64,000 nt of DNA, from the NCBI GenBank assembly GCA_964369775.1, contig CAYJHQ010000006.1, positions 37,282 to 101,281 of the forward strand. Direction: 5' to 3'. This DNA comes from CAUPWF01 sp964369775 (GTDB lineage: Bacteria > Bacillota > Clostridia > Lachnospirales > Lachnospiraceae). The stretch's first letter is position 1; the number at the start of each line of letters is the position of its first letter. The position numbers and the translations under genes were made by a program. The notes beneath the pieces were generated by a model. That model worked only from the letters and a program-made list of their open reading frames with translations. It searched no databases and was not told where the DNA came from. Of this stretch, positions 1 through 7,067 are shown piece after piece.

Positions 1-965
1 TCGATACTGTCGTTATGGATAAAACGGGCACAATTACAGAAGGAAAGCCACAAGTTACAGATATTGTGGTAGCAAGTAGTATCACTGAACAAAGGTTGCT
101 TCAGTTAGCTGCTTCGGTAGAGAAGCAATCCGAGCATCCGTTGTCAGAAGCTATTGTAAAAAAGGCAGAGGATACCAAGACAGAGTTGTTAGCTGTAGAA
201 GGGTTTCAAGCATTGCACGGATTAGGGGTTGAATCTGTTGTCGAAGGGAAGAATCTGTATATAGGAAATGAAAAGCTTATGAACGAGAAACAAATTTTCT
301 TATCTTGTTTTGTCGAAAAAGCAAAAGCATTTGCAGACGAAGGGAAAACGCCTATGTATGTGGCAGATGAAAGAGAAGTATTAGGTGTTATAGCAGTAGC
401 AGACGTTGTGAAACCAACAAGTAAAAAGGCAATTGAACATTTTCAAAAGCTAGGAATAGAAGTTATCATGCTGACAGGAGATAACCAAAGGACGGCAGAT
501 GCTATTGGAAAAAAATTAAAGGTTGATAAGATTATTGCGGAAGTATTACCAGAAGATAAAGAAAAAGAAGTAAGGACTTTAATGGAATCAGGAAAAAAAG
601 TTGCTATGATAGGGGATGGCATTAACGATGCACCTGCTTTAGTACGGGCAGATGTGGGAATAGCAATAGGTGCAGGGACAGATGTAGCAATAGAATCAGC
701 GGATGTCGTATTAGTAAAAAATGACCTTAAAGATGCTGTAAAAGCAGTTCAATTGAGTAAATCAGTAATTAGAAATATAAAGCAAAATTTATTTTGGGCA
801 TTTATCTATAATGTCATAGGGATACCTCTAGCGGCAGGAGTATTCTACGGAATACTAGGGTGGAAATTAAATCCAATGTTTGCAGGGGCTGCAATGAGTT
901 TAAGCAGTGTGTCAGTCGTGTCTAATGCACTGCGACTTAAGTTTTTTAAATCTTCAATTGAATAA
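1..965 (+). CDS. copA: Copper-exporting P1B-type ATPase, C-terminal part (cut by window edge)
   Basis: The reading frame is open from the first bases, so the gene begins before the window. The visible part starts just before the phosphorylation motif DKTGTIT, followed by the nucleotide-binding domain with its SEHP motif, TGDN and GDGINDAPAL. The last two membrane helices carry YN and a MSLSSVSVVSNALRL signature, which in this family marks Cu(I) transport (P1B-1). It would pump Cu(I) out of the cytoplasm using ATP. A strong terminator follows, and csoR lies downstream under its own promoter, so this is a copper-resistance locus. The missing N-terminus should hold the HMA domain or domains and the CPC helix. 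The family call is firm; the metal call rests on the last helix. Confidence 0.93.
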   Translation, partial: DTVVMDKTGTITEGKPQVTDIVVASSITEQRLLQLAASVEKQSEHPLSEAIVKKAEDTKTELLAVEGFQALHGLGVESVVEGKNLYIGNEKLMNEKQIFLSCFVEKAKAFADEGKTPMYVADEREVLGVIAVADVVKPTSKKAIEHFQKLGIEVIMLTGDNQRTADAIGKKLKVDKIIAEVLPEDKEKEVRTLMESGKKVAMIGDGINDAPALVRADVGIAIGAGTDVAIESADVVLVKNDLKDAVKAVQLSKSVIRNIKQNLFWAFIYNVIGIPLAAGVFYGILGWKLNPMFAGAAMSLSSVSVVSNALRLKFFKSSIE

Positions 966-970
966 AATAA

Positions 971-1002
971 AAAAACTAGTAGAGTTATCTGCTAGTTTTT
1001 TT
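971..1002 (+). terminator. Rho-independent terminator after copA
   Basis: AAAAACTAG (971-979) pairs with CTAGTTTTT (992-1000) around a 12-nt loop and runs into a T tract. It separates copA from the csoR promoter. Confidence 0.85.
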
Positions 1003-1034
1003 GATATCTACATAAAACAGTAAAAAATAAGTTG

Positions 1035-1063
1035 TTGACAATGAAATTAAAAAACACTATTAT
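1035..1063 (+). promoter_or_regulatory. csoR promoter (-35 TTGACA, -10 TATTAT)
   Basis: TTGACA at 1035-1040 and TATTAT at 1058-1063 are separated by exactly 17 bp. This near-consensus housekeeping promoter lies 40 bp before the csoR start. The CsoR-type operator begins 5 bp after the -10 box. Confidence 0.82.
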
Positions 1064-1067
1064 ATAC

Positions 1068-1088
1068 GTATACCTAGTATGGGTATGC
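1068..1088 (+). promoter_or_regulatory. Probable CsoR operator
   Basis: ATACC (1070-1074) and GGTAT (1082-1086) form an inverted repeat around TAGTATG, extending imperfectly to GTATACC/GGTATGC. CsoR operators are typically TACC/GGTA palindromes next to the promoter. The position over the transcription start fits autorepression relieved by Cu(I). Confidence 0.75.
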
Positions 1089-1102
1089 AAAGGAGGAGAA
1101 AA

Positions 1103-1378
1103 ATGAAGCAATGCATGAATGTAGATGATATTAATAAAAGATTGAAAAGAATTGAAGGGCAGGTTCGAGGAATTCAAAAGATGGTAAGTGAAGATAAGGC
1201 TTGTGAAGATATTTTGATTCAAATAGGGGCTGTGAAGTCAGCTCTTCATAAGACAGGACAAATAATCTTAGAAGGACATATGCATCATTGTGTACTCGAC
1301 GGTATAAGCAGTGGAAAAGAGGAAGAAACAATTAATCAGCTGGTTTCAGCGCTGAATCAATTTTCAAAAACAATTTAG
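1103..1378 (+). CDS. csoR: CsoR-family copper-sensing repressor
   Basis: A 91-residue all-helical DUF156/CsoR protein. The Cu(I) ligands of the family are visible as C34, H59 and C63 (Cys, then His-x3-Cys), so copper sensing is preferred over the FrmR or RcnR members, whose ligand sets differ. An upstream in-frame ATG (1079) exists, but it overlaps the operator and lacks a ribosome-binding site. ATG 1103 follows AGGAGG (1091-1096) with 6-nt spacing and is chosen. The gene is followed after 14 bp by a P1B ATPase, so repressor and pump are probably one transcript induced by copper. Confidence 0.92.
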   Translation: MKQCMNVDDINKRLKRIEGQVRGIQKMVSEDKACEDILIQIGAVKSALHKTGQIILEGHMHHCVLDGISSGKEEETINQLVSALNQFSKTI

Positions 1379-1392
1379 GGAGAGTTAAGGGT

Positions 1393-3294
1393 ATGAAAAA
1401 TTATATTTTAAAATTGAATTCCATTCCAATGCTTTGGATATCTGGAATATTTTTGTTTGCTAGTTTTATGACAGAATATATTTTACCTCTAGGGGGTATG
1501 GAGTTTGAGTTCTTCATTAATCCTGCTTGGGGATCTTTGCTTATTTCTGGAATCCCATTGGCATATTTGGCGATTACAAACACTCTTGATAAGAGAATTA
1601 CATCACCGTTACTGATTACTATTGCTATGATTGCAGCTATTTATATTGGAGATGTATTTGCGGCAGGAGAAGTGGCATTTATAATGGCTATAGGGGAATG
1701 GTTAGAAGATAGAACCGTTGAAAAAGCTAAAAAAGGTGTTGGGAAGCTGTTGAATTTAGTGCCGACTAGAGGACGAGTAATCACAGAGGGGGAAGGAGAG
1801 CAATTTGTAGAAGCAAAAGATATTCAAGTTGGTGATATATTGAGAGTGATACCAGGAGAGAGTTTTCCAGCAGATGGAGTGATTGTAGAGGGGAACACAA
1901 CAGTAGATCAAAGCATTATGACAGGAGAAAGTATACCGGCTGATAAAGGCATAGGTGATGGAGTATTTACTGGAACTATAAATAGATATGGTTCAGTCGA
2001 TATAAAAGTTAATAAAGCATTTAGCGATTCTTCTTTACAAAAAATGATTCGACTAGTGGAGGAATCTGAAAAGCATAAAGCGCCTACCCAAAAAATTGTA
2101 GATAAATGGGCAGGCTACCTAGTTCCGGCAGCATGTATTATTGCAATTATTACATACTTGGTGTTAAATTTCATATTAAATCAGCCAGAAGATGCACTTG
2201 TTCGAGCAGTAACTGTACTAGTAGTATTTTGCCCATGCGCATTGGCACTTGCGACGCCGACGTCTATCATGGCAGCAATAGGTCAAGCGACAAAAAATGG
2301 TGTGCTTATTAAGTCAGGTGAAGCACTAGAGCAAATGGGGAGAGTGTCAACAGTAGCCTTTGATAAAACAGGGACAATTACACATGGTAAATTGATAGTA
2401 AGTGATGTGGTTGCATTTGAGTATGAACAAAATGAGCTATTGAAGTTAATAGCCTCGGTGGAGAGCAGATCTGAGCATCCGTTAGGAAAAGCTATCGTAA
2501 ATTATGTGAAAGAAAATAAAATACAGATATTAGAACCGAAAGAATTCAGACTAGAAGTCGGTAAGGGAGTTACAGCCACTGTAGAAGGAAAAACAATTTT
2601 CTGTGGAAATGAAAAATTGATTTCAGAAGCATTAAAAGAAAAGATAAGCATTCAAGTAGAGCAGATACTTAATGGTTTGCGGACACAAGGAAAGGCAGTG
2701 ATATTAATTTCAACAAAAGATAGAGTGATAGGTGTAATCGGATTGTCTGATAAGGTGAAAGAAAAAGCAAAAGAGGCGATTCAATCCTTGGAGGAGGCAG
2801 GGTTGGAAAATACCGTGCTACTAACGGGAGATAACGAAGAAAGTGCAAGGTTTATATCGGAGAAAGTAGGAATAAGTGAGATATATGCATCATTATTGCC
2901 AGAAGGAAAAGTAGCAGTAATAAAGCAGCTGTTGGATACTGAACAAGGAGTATGCATGGTAGGGGATGGTGTAAATGATGCACCAGCTCTTAAAGTCTCT
3001 ACTGTAGGAATTGCAATGGGAACGATGGGGAGCGATATAGCTATTGAGGCAGCAGACATTGCAATAATGGGAGACGATATATCAAAAATCGCATACATAA
3101 AAAAATTATCAAAAGCTACTATTCATTCAATCAAATTTAATATTATAGCTTCTATGATAATTAACTTTGTAGCAATTATTATGTCAATAACAGGCCTACT
3201 AAATCCAGCAACAGGAGCATTAGTGCATAATGCAGGTTCAGTGCTTGTAGTATTAAATGCAGCTAGATTATATGATCGCAAAATCAAAGTATGA
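1393..3294 (+). CDS. Heavy-metal P1B-type ATPase without an N-terminal HMA domain
   Basis: A 633-residue metal efflux ATPase. It has N-terminal membrane helices, an actuator domain with MTGESIPADK, the CPC metal site (residues 280-282), the DKTGTIT phosphorylation site (D324), SEHP, TGDN and GDGVNDAPAL, then two closing helices. It lacks the N-terminal metal-binding HMA domain and is shorter than typical CopA. The last helix reads HNAGSVLVVLNAARL, unlike the MSSVSVVxNALRL of the CopA fragment upstream, so its metal may not be copper or its site differs. It lies 14 bp after csoR with no promoter between, so CsoR control is likely. Metal identity is inferred from context only. Confidence 0.85.
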   Translation: MKNYILKLNSIPMLWISGIFLFASFMTEYILPLGGMEFEFFINPAWGSLLISGIPLAYLAITNTLDKRITSPLLITIAMIAAIYIGDVFAAGEVAFIMAIGEWLEDRTVEKAKKGVGKLLNLVPTRGRVITEGEGEQFVEAKDIQVGDILRVIPGESFPADGVIVEGNTTVDQSIMTGESIPADKGIGDGVFTGTINRYGSVDIKVNKAFSDSSLQKMIRLVEESEKHKAPTQKIVDKWAGYLVPAACIIAIITYLVLNFILNQPEDALVRAVTVLVVFCPCALALATPTSIMAAIGQATKNGVLIKSGEALEQMGRVSTVAFDKTGTITHGKLIVSDVVAFEYEQNELLKLIASVESRSEHPLGKAIVNYVKENKIQILEPKEFRLEVGKGVTATVEGKTIFCGNEKLISEALKEKISIQVEQILNGLRTQGKAVILISTKDRVIGVIGLSDKVKEKAKEAIQSLEEAGLENTVLLTGDNEESARFISEKVGISEIYASLLPEGKVAVIKQLLDTEQGVCMVGDGVNDAPALKVSTVGIAMGTMGSDIAIEAADIAIMGDDISKIAYIKKLSKATIHSIKFNIIASMIINFVAIIMSITGLLNPATGALVHNAGSVLVVLNAARLYDRKIKV

Positions 3295-3320
3295 AATTAA
3301 TATATAATCTTATCACTTTA

Positions 3321-3349
3321 TTGACGGAAAGGATATGAACCGTTATTAT
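3321..3349 (+). promoter_or_regulatory. Promoter of the zinc-ribbon gene
   Basis: TTGACG (3321-3326), a 17-bp spacer and TATTAT (3344-3349). It lies between the ATPase stop and a leader ORF starting at 3398. No terminator is visible before it. Confidence 0.7.
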
Positions 3350-3397
3350 GAATATAATAGATATAGGATATGAGTATACAATCTGAGGAAGGAGAGT

Positions 3398-3433
3398 ATG
3401 AAAATATTAGAGTTTCATACAATTGAGAAATGA
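3398..3433 (+). CDS. Possible 11-residue leader ORF coupled to the next gene
   Basis: ATG at 3398 follows a strong AAGGAG (3389-3394) at 3-nt spacing and encodes MKILEFHTIEK. The stop TGA overlaps the ATG of the zinc-ribbon gene as ATGA (3430-3433). The downstream gene has no ribosome-binding site of its own, so ribosomes ending here probably restart there. Whether the peptide matters is unknown. Confidence 0.5.
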   Translation: MKILEFHTIEK

Positions 3434-3966
3434 AAGACATTTTTAATCAAATATCTGAACAAGTGATGAGTGTAACTGAAGAGATAGGAAAACAAACAGA
3501 GAAAGTAGTGGAGACACAAAAACTTAAGACCCAGCTTAGAAAGATTAAAATGGATCGTAATCACGAATTAGAAAAAATAGGAAGACTTTATTTTGAGATG
3601 TATAAGAATGGAGAACTGAATGATCCGAAGTTCGAGGAGTATTTCGTAAATGTAAAGGACAAAGAAATTGTGATAAAATATCTTGAGAATAAATTAATTA
3701 AATATCAAGATAAGATGAGATGTACAAATTGTGATGCTGTTATGGGAACTGATTTTCAATTCTGTCCTCAGTGTGGTAATGTAGTTGATTTGTTTGAGGG
3801 AGCGGATACTGATACTGATACGGATCTAGATTCAGATGGAGATATAGATACGAAAGAAGATATCTTTGTAGATGAAGATAAAAATACTACCACAGTAGAT
3901 AAGGAAAATACTGAGGTAGTAGATGTAGACCAATTCGTAAATCAATTGGAAGCAGATGAAGAGTAA
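3430..3966 (+). CDS. Zinc-ribbon protein with coiled-coil N-terminus and Asp-rich tail
   Basis: A 178-residue protein with no signal peptide or membrane helix. Residues 1-95 are charged and helical, probably coiled coil. A zinc ribbon follows with C98, C101, C112 and C115 (CTNC and CPQC). After about residue 124 comes a very acidic tail in which Asp occupies every second position, including a DxDxDG match typical of calcium-binding loops. Small proteins of this build are common in Clostridia and mostly uncharacterised. The start is probably reached by coupling from the leader ORF at 3398. The 3' end overlaps the convergent dehydrogenase gene by 25 bp. Function unknown. Confidence 0.85.
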   Translation: MKDIFNQISEQVMSVTEEIGKQTEKVVETQKLKTQLRKIKMDRNHELEKIGRLYFEMYKNGELNDPKFEEYFVNVKDKEIVIKYLENKLIKYQDKMRCTNCDAVMGTDFQFCPQCGNVVDLFEGADTDTDTDLDSDGDIDTKEDIFVDEDKNTTTVDKENTEVVDVDQFVNQLEADEE

Positions 3967-4889
3967 AAATCCTTAATCTGTTTTAGAATAATATTCATTA
4001 GCCTTGTTCTAGCCTCGACACTAGCCCAAGCAATATGCGGAGTGATAAATAGGCGCTTACTATCTTTAATTGTTCTAAGTGGGCTATCTTCGTTCATTGG
4101 TTCTACTGTTAGGACATCTAATCCAGCAGCAGCGATTTCGCCTTGATTTAAGGCGTCGACCAAATCTTTTTCAACGATGATTGGTCCTCGCCCTAGATTG
4201 AGGAAAATCGCTGTTTTTTTCATTTTTTCAAAACAAGAATAATTGATGAGATGTTTTGTTGACTCAGTCAATGGAGCATGAACAGATACAATATCTGAAG
4301 AACTTAATAATGTATCGAGGTCTACTTTGGTGTAGCCATCTTGCTGAGGGCTGTCGGAAGGAGAGTAGTAGATAACAGTAGCACCAAAAGCTTCTGCAAT
4401 GGCAGATACTTTGCGGCCGATATTTCCAAGTCCGATAATCCCCCAAGTCTTTCCACTAATCTCATGGAAGGTCTCGGAAAAATGAGTGAAGATAGAGTCA
4501 TTAATATAGCGTTCTTCTTTTACATAATCATCGTAATATCGGAGTTTCTCAGCTAAATAAAATAGCATTGCAAAAGTATGTTGGGCAACAGAATCAGTGG
4601 AATAGCCAGCCACATTTCTCCAAGCAATACCTCTAGAATTGAGATACTCTTTATCCAAATTGTCAGTACCCGTTGCTGTCACACAGACAAGCTTTAAATT
4701 TTTTGCATTTCCAATAGTATTTTCGTTAATTTTAACCTTATTAATTACCAGTACATCCGCATCCTTAACACGAGAGGGCGCCTCAGTAGTAGAAGTGAAG
4801 TTATAAGAGGTGACATTACCTAAGGAATGGTAACCGGATAAATCAATATCATCTCCAATAGTTTTTGCATCTAGAAAAACAATATTCAT
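3942..4889 (-). CDS. D-isomer-specific 2-hydroxyacid dehydrogenase
   Basis: A 315-residue NAD-dependent reductase that interconverts a 2-keto acid and a D-2-hydroxy acid in the cytoplasm. The Rossmann motif GLGNIG is at residues 153-158. The catalytic Arg (R234 in NLGRGP), Glu (E263 in TVEP) and His (H285 in TPHIAWAS) are all present. The closest general type is glycerate dehydrogenase or hydroxypyruvate reductase, but substrate cannot be read from motifs. The start follows AGGAGG (minus strand) at good spacing. The yitT gene lies 62 bp upstream on the same strand and may be cotranscribed. The 3' end overlaps the convergent zinc-ribbon gene. Confidence 0.9.
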   Translation of the reverse strand: MNIVFLDAKTIGDDIDLSGYHSLGNVTSYNFTSTTEAPSRVKDADVLVINKVKINENTIGNAKNLKLVCVTATGTDNLDKEYLNSRGIAWRNVAGYSTDSVAQHTFAMLFYLAEKLRYYDDYVKEERYINDSIFTHFSETFHEISGKTWGIIGLGNIGRKVSAIAEAFGATVIYYSPSDSPQQDGYTKVDLDTLLSSSDIVSVHAPLTESTKHLINYSCFEKMKKTAIFLNLGRGPIIVEKDLVDALNQGEIAAAGLDVLTVEPMNEDSPLRTIKDSKRLFITPHIAWASVEARTRLMNIILKQIKDFYSSSASN

Positions 4890-4951
4890 AAGAAATCCTC
4901 CTAAGTATTTTAGATAAATTATATATCAAGTATTAGCAAAAAACAATCCTT

Positions 4952-5815
4952 CTAATAATCTTTGAACCCTTCCCCTACTACTTCATTTGACTCCATGATA
5001 ATCGTAAAGCAATTAGGGTCTATTTTTTTTGCAATACGCTTAACAAGAAACATCTGCTTGTTATTACAAGCGCACATTAGGATGGTTTTATCCTCCTTAC
5101 TATAACTTCCGACTCCTTTGATAAATGTCGAACCTCTATCTATTTCAGTGAAAATAGCTTTAGCTACTTCATCGCCATAATCTGTAACAATTAGGGTCAT
5201 TTTTCCAGAATCGATACCATACATCAATTTATCGACAACTGTAGATAATATGAAGCTTACGATGATACCATAGATAATGCCATCTACATCTCCAAAGAAA
5301 AATCCACCAATTAAAACTATCGAAACATCAAGAACAAAAGCGATACGACCGATGGAGAGATGTGGATTCTTAGTGCGAATAGACATAATAATAAAGTCCA
5401 TTCCTCCAGTAGAAGTATTGTTCATATAGATGATACCAAAGCCTATTCCAGAAAAAACACCTGTACAGATAGCTGCTAATAAACGGTCTCCGGAATAAAC
5501 AGGGAGCAGAGGAGCAACATAGTCAATAATTAAAGAAGTGATAATCAATGACTTTACTGAGCGAAAGAAATAGGTGTGTCCAAGTATACGATAGCAAAAC
5601 AGTGCAATAGGAATATTTAACAGAATAGTCATAAAACCAATTGGCAGTTGGAACAAGTGATAGAAAATCAATGAAATTCCAGAAATTCCAGAAATAGGAA
5701 AGTCTGCAACAGCAGCAAAGTTGTAAATACCAACACCTAGTAAGATTCCACCGATAATATCAATCGCAATATCTTTTCCCAGCGCTTTTATATTAATTTT
5801 TTGTATAGTTTTCAT
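4952..5815 (-). CDS. yitT: YitT-family membrane protein (DUF161 plus DUF2179)
   Basis: A 287-residue inner-membrane protein. About five or six hydrophobic helices fill residues 15-195 (the DUF161 repeats, including the STGGMDFI segment). They are followed by a soluble C-terminal DUF2179 domain (about 215-280), a ferredoxin-like fold often found as a possible ligand-binding module. The family is widespread in Firmicutes and lacks an agreed transport substrate. The start follows AAAGGAG on the minus strand. A repeated Ile-Ser-Gly run near residues 43-50 reflects a short tandem DNA repeat. The leader contains a long hairpin (5879-5923). Confidence 0.88.
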   Translation of the reverse strand: MKTIQKINIKALGKDIAIDIIGGILLGVGIYNFAAVADFPISGISGISLIFYHLFQLPIGFMTILLNIPIALFCYRILGHTYFFRSVKSLIITSLIIDYVAPLLPVYSGDRLLAAICTGVFSGIGFGIIYMNNTSTGGMDFIIMSIRTKNPHLSIGRIAFVLDVSIVLIGGFFFGDVDGIIYGIIVSFILSTVVDKLMYGIDSGKMTLIVTDYGDEVAKAIFTEIDRGSTFIKGVGSYSKEDKTILMCACNNKQMFLVKRIAKKIDPNCFTIIMESNEVVGEGFKDY

Positions 5816-5878
5816 GTAAGACTCCTTTCGAACCTATTTTATTATAGCGTTCCTTTATGATATTTTTATATGCATAAA

Positions 5879-5923
5879 AAGAGCAGAAGTGATTATATTA
5901 ATCCTATAATCGCCTCTGCTCTT
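5879..5923 (-). promoter_or_regulatory. Long hairpin at the 5' end of the yitT transcript
   Basis: Two 19-nt arms (5879-5897 and 5905-5923) pair almost fully, with two G-U pairs, around a 7-nt loop. On the minus strand the stem is followed by a U5 run. It lies only about 4 nt after the transcription start predicted from TTGACT-17-TACAAT. It could be an attenuator or a 5' stabilising hairpin. Confidence 0.7.
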
Positions 5924-5933
5924 CTTGTTGATA

Positions 5934-5962
5934 ATTGTAAAATATAAATAAAAAAAAGTCAA
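5934..5962 (-). promoter_or_regulatory. yitT promoter
   Basis: On the minus strand, TTGACT (5962-5957), a 17-bp spacer and TACAAT (5939-5934). A second TATAAT lies downstream of the hairpin (5845-5840) without a good -35 box. Confidence 0.65.
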
Positions 5963-5978
5963 TAGGATTTGCCCAATA

Positions 5979-6007
5979 TTGCTTTTTAAAATGAAAAATG
6001 ATACAAT
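5979..6007 (+). promoter_or_regulatory. Rubredoxin promoter
   Basis: TTGCTT (5979-5984), a 17-bp spacer and TACAAT (6002-6007), 40 bp before the start codon. It is divergent from the yitT promoter, with about 17 bp between the two -35 boxes. Confidence 0.65.
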
Positions 6008-6047
6008 AGCAACAACTATTAACCCAAAAGAAGGAGGGAACTATAAT

Positions 6048-6206
6048 ATGAAAAAATATATTTGTGAACCATGTGGATATGAGTATGACCCAGAAGTCGG
6101 TGATCCAGATAACGGAGTAGATCCAGGAACTGCATTTGATGATATTTCAGATGAATGGGTATGTCCTTGGTGTGGAATGGGAAAAGATGTTTTTGTAGAA
6201 GCATAA
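6048..6206 (+). CDS. Rubredoxin
   Basis: A 52-residue one-electron carrier of anaerobes. Two Cys pairs (CEPCGY near the N-terminus and CPWCG near the C-terminus) bind a single Fe. The intervening YDPEVGDP, PGTAF and DEWVCP elements are diagnostic. An upstream in-frame start at 5979 lies inside the promoter; ATG 6048 follows AAGGAGG (6031-6037) and is used. The partner is not evident. Rubredoxins in Clostridia often serve peroxide and oxygen detoxification. The YesL-type gene follows after 24 bp. Confidence 0.96.
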   Translation: MKKYICEPCGYEYDPEVGDPDNGVDPGTAFDDISDEWVCPWCGMGKDVFVEA

Positions 6207-6230
6207 ATAAAAGAGAAGAGAGAAGATACA

Positions 6231-6932
6231 ATGGGGAGATTTTTCAACTTAGATAGTCCAGTGATGAATTTTTTAAGTAGATTAGCAGACTTAATGATTC
6301 TAAATATTTGTTTTTTAATTACTTGTATTCCGGTGTTTACGATAGGAGCATCTTACACAGCACTTTTGAATGTTACGATGAAGATGGCTAAAAATGAAGA
6401 GTCTTATATCATAAAGAGTTATTTTAAACAGTTCAAAGACAACTTTAAGAACAGTACTATATTTTGGATAGGAATCTGTGTTACAGGTGTAGTTATATTC
6501 GTGGATTTTAGATTTTCACAACAGCTAGAAGGGTCACTAGCAATTGCTTTTCAATTTGTGATGTCGTTGATAACCATAATGGTTGTAATGGTTTTTAACT
6601 ATGTATTTGCACTAGAGAGCACATTTGCTAATACAAGAAGGAATACAGTGAAAAATTCCTTATTGTTCGGGATAAGATATTTGCCATTTACAGTAATTAT
6701 AACAATAATAAATGCAATACCATTTATATGTTTTCTGGTAGGGGGAATGGTATTTGTATATGCAATGCCAGTATTTTTACTTATAGGGTTTGCACTGCTT
6801 GCATTGTTAAATGGATTTATTTATAGAAAATTGTTTGACCCAGTAATCAAGATGATCAAAGATGCGGCAACAGAGAATGTTGAAGCAGAAAAATTAGTTG
6901 AAGGCGATGCTGACGAGTTAGCTAAAAAATAA
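6231..6932 (+). CDS. YesL-type (DUF624) membrane protein
   Basis: A 233-residue integral membrane protein with about five hydrophobic helices and the family's N-terminal pattern (MGRFFNLDSPV, then a helix with ITCIPVFTIGASYTAL). In Bacillus and Clostridia these proteins are often encoded beside YesM/YesN systems and carbohydrate transporters; their biochemical role is not known. Here it follows rubredoxin, and a YesM/YesN-type sugar-sensing locus starts 140 bp downstream beyond a terminator. The association with that locus is suggestive only. Confidence 0.82.
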   Translation: MGRFFNLDSPVMNFLSRLADLMILNICFLITCIPVFTIGASYTALLNVTMKMAKNEESYIIKSYFKQFKDNFKNSTIFWIGICVTGVVIFVDFRFSQQLEGSLAIAFQFVMSLITIMVVMVFNYVFALESTFANTRRNTVKNSLLFGIRYLPFTVIITIINAIPFICFLVGGMVFVYAMPVFLLIGFALLALLNGFIYRKLFDPVIKMIKDAATENVEAEKLVEGDADELAKK

Positions 6933-6935
6933 TCA

Positions 6936-6988
6936 AAAAAAGGGACTATGGAATTGCAAAAAAATGCAATTTTCTAGTTCCTTTTTTT
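6936..6988 (+). terminator. Rho-independent terminator after the YesL-type gene
   Basis: A stem built from AAAAAGGGACTA...GAATTGCA and TGCAATTTTCTAGTTCCTTTTT, with a small mismatch region, closes into a T7 run (6982-6988). Confidence 0.88.
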
Positions 6989-7038
6989 ATGCTTAATCGA
7001 TTTGAAGAAGAAAATTAGTAGTAATGCATAAAAGATAG

Positions 7039-7047
7039 TGGTATAAT
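7039..7047 (+). promoter_or_regulatory. Extended -10 promoter of the sugar-sensor operon
   Basis: TGG followed by TATAAT (7042-7047) is a TGnTATAAT extended -10 box. No convincing -35 box lies 17 bp upstream. Confidence 0.55.
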
Positions 7048-7067
7048 AGTTGGAATGATTATGAAAG

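Noticed and set aside
1..965. Truncated or decayed copA
   Set aside because: The frame is open to the window edge and all motifs are intact; the short length is due to the window boundary.
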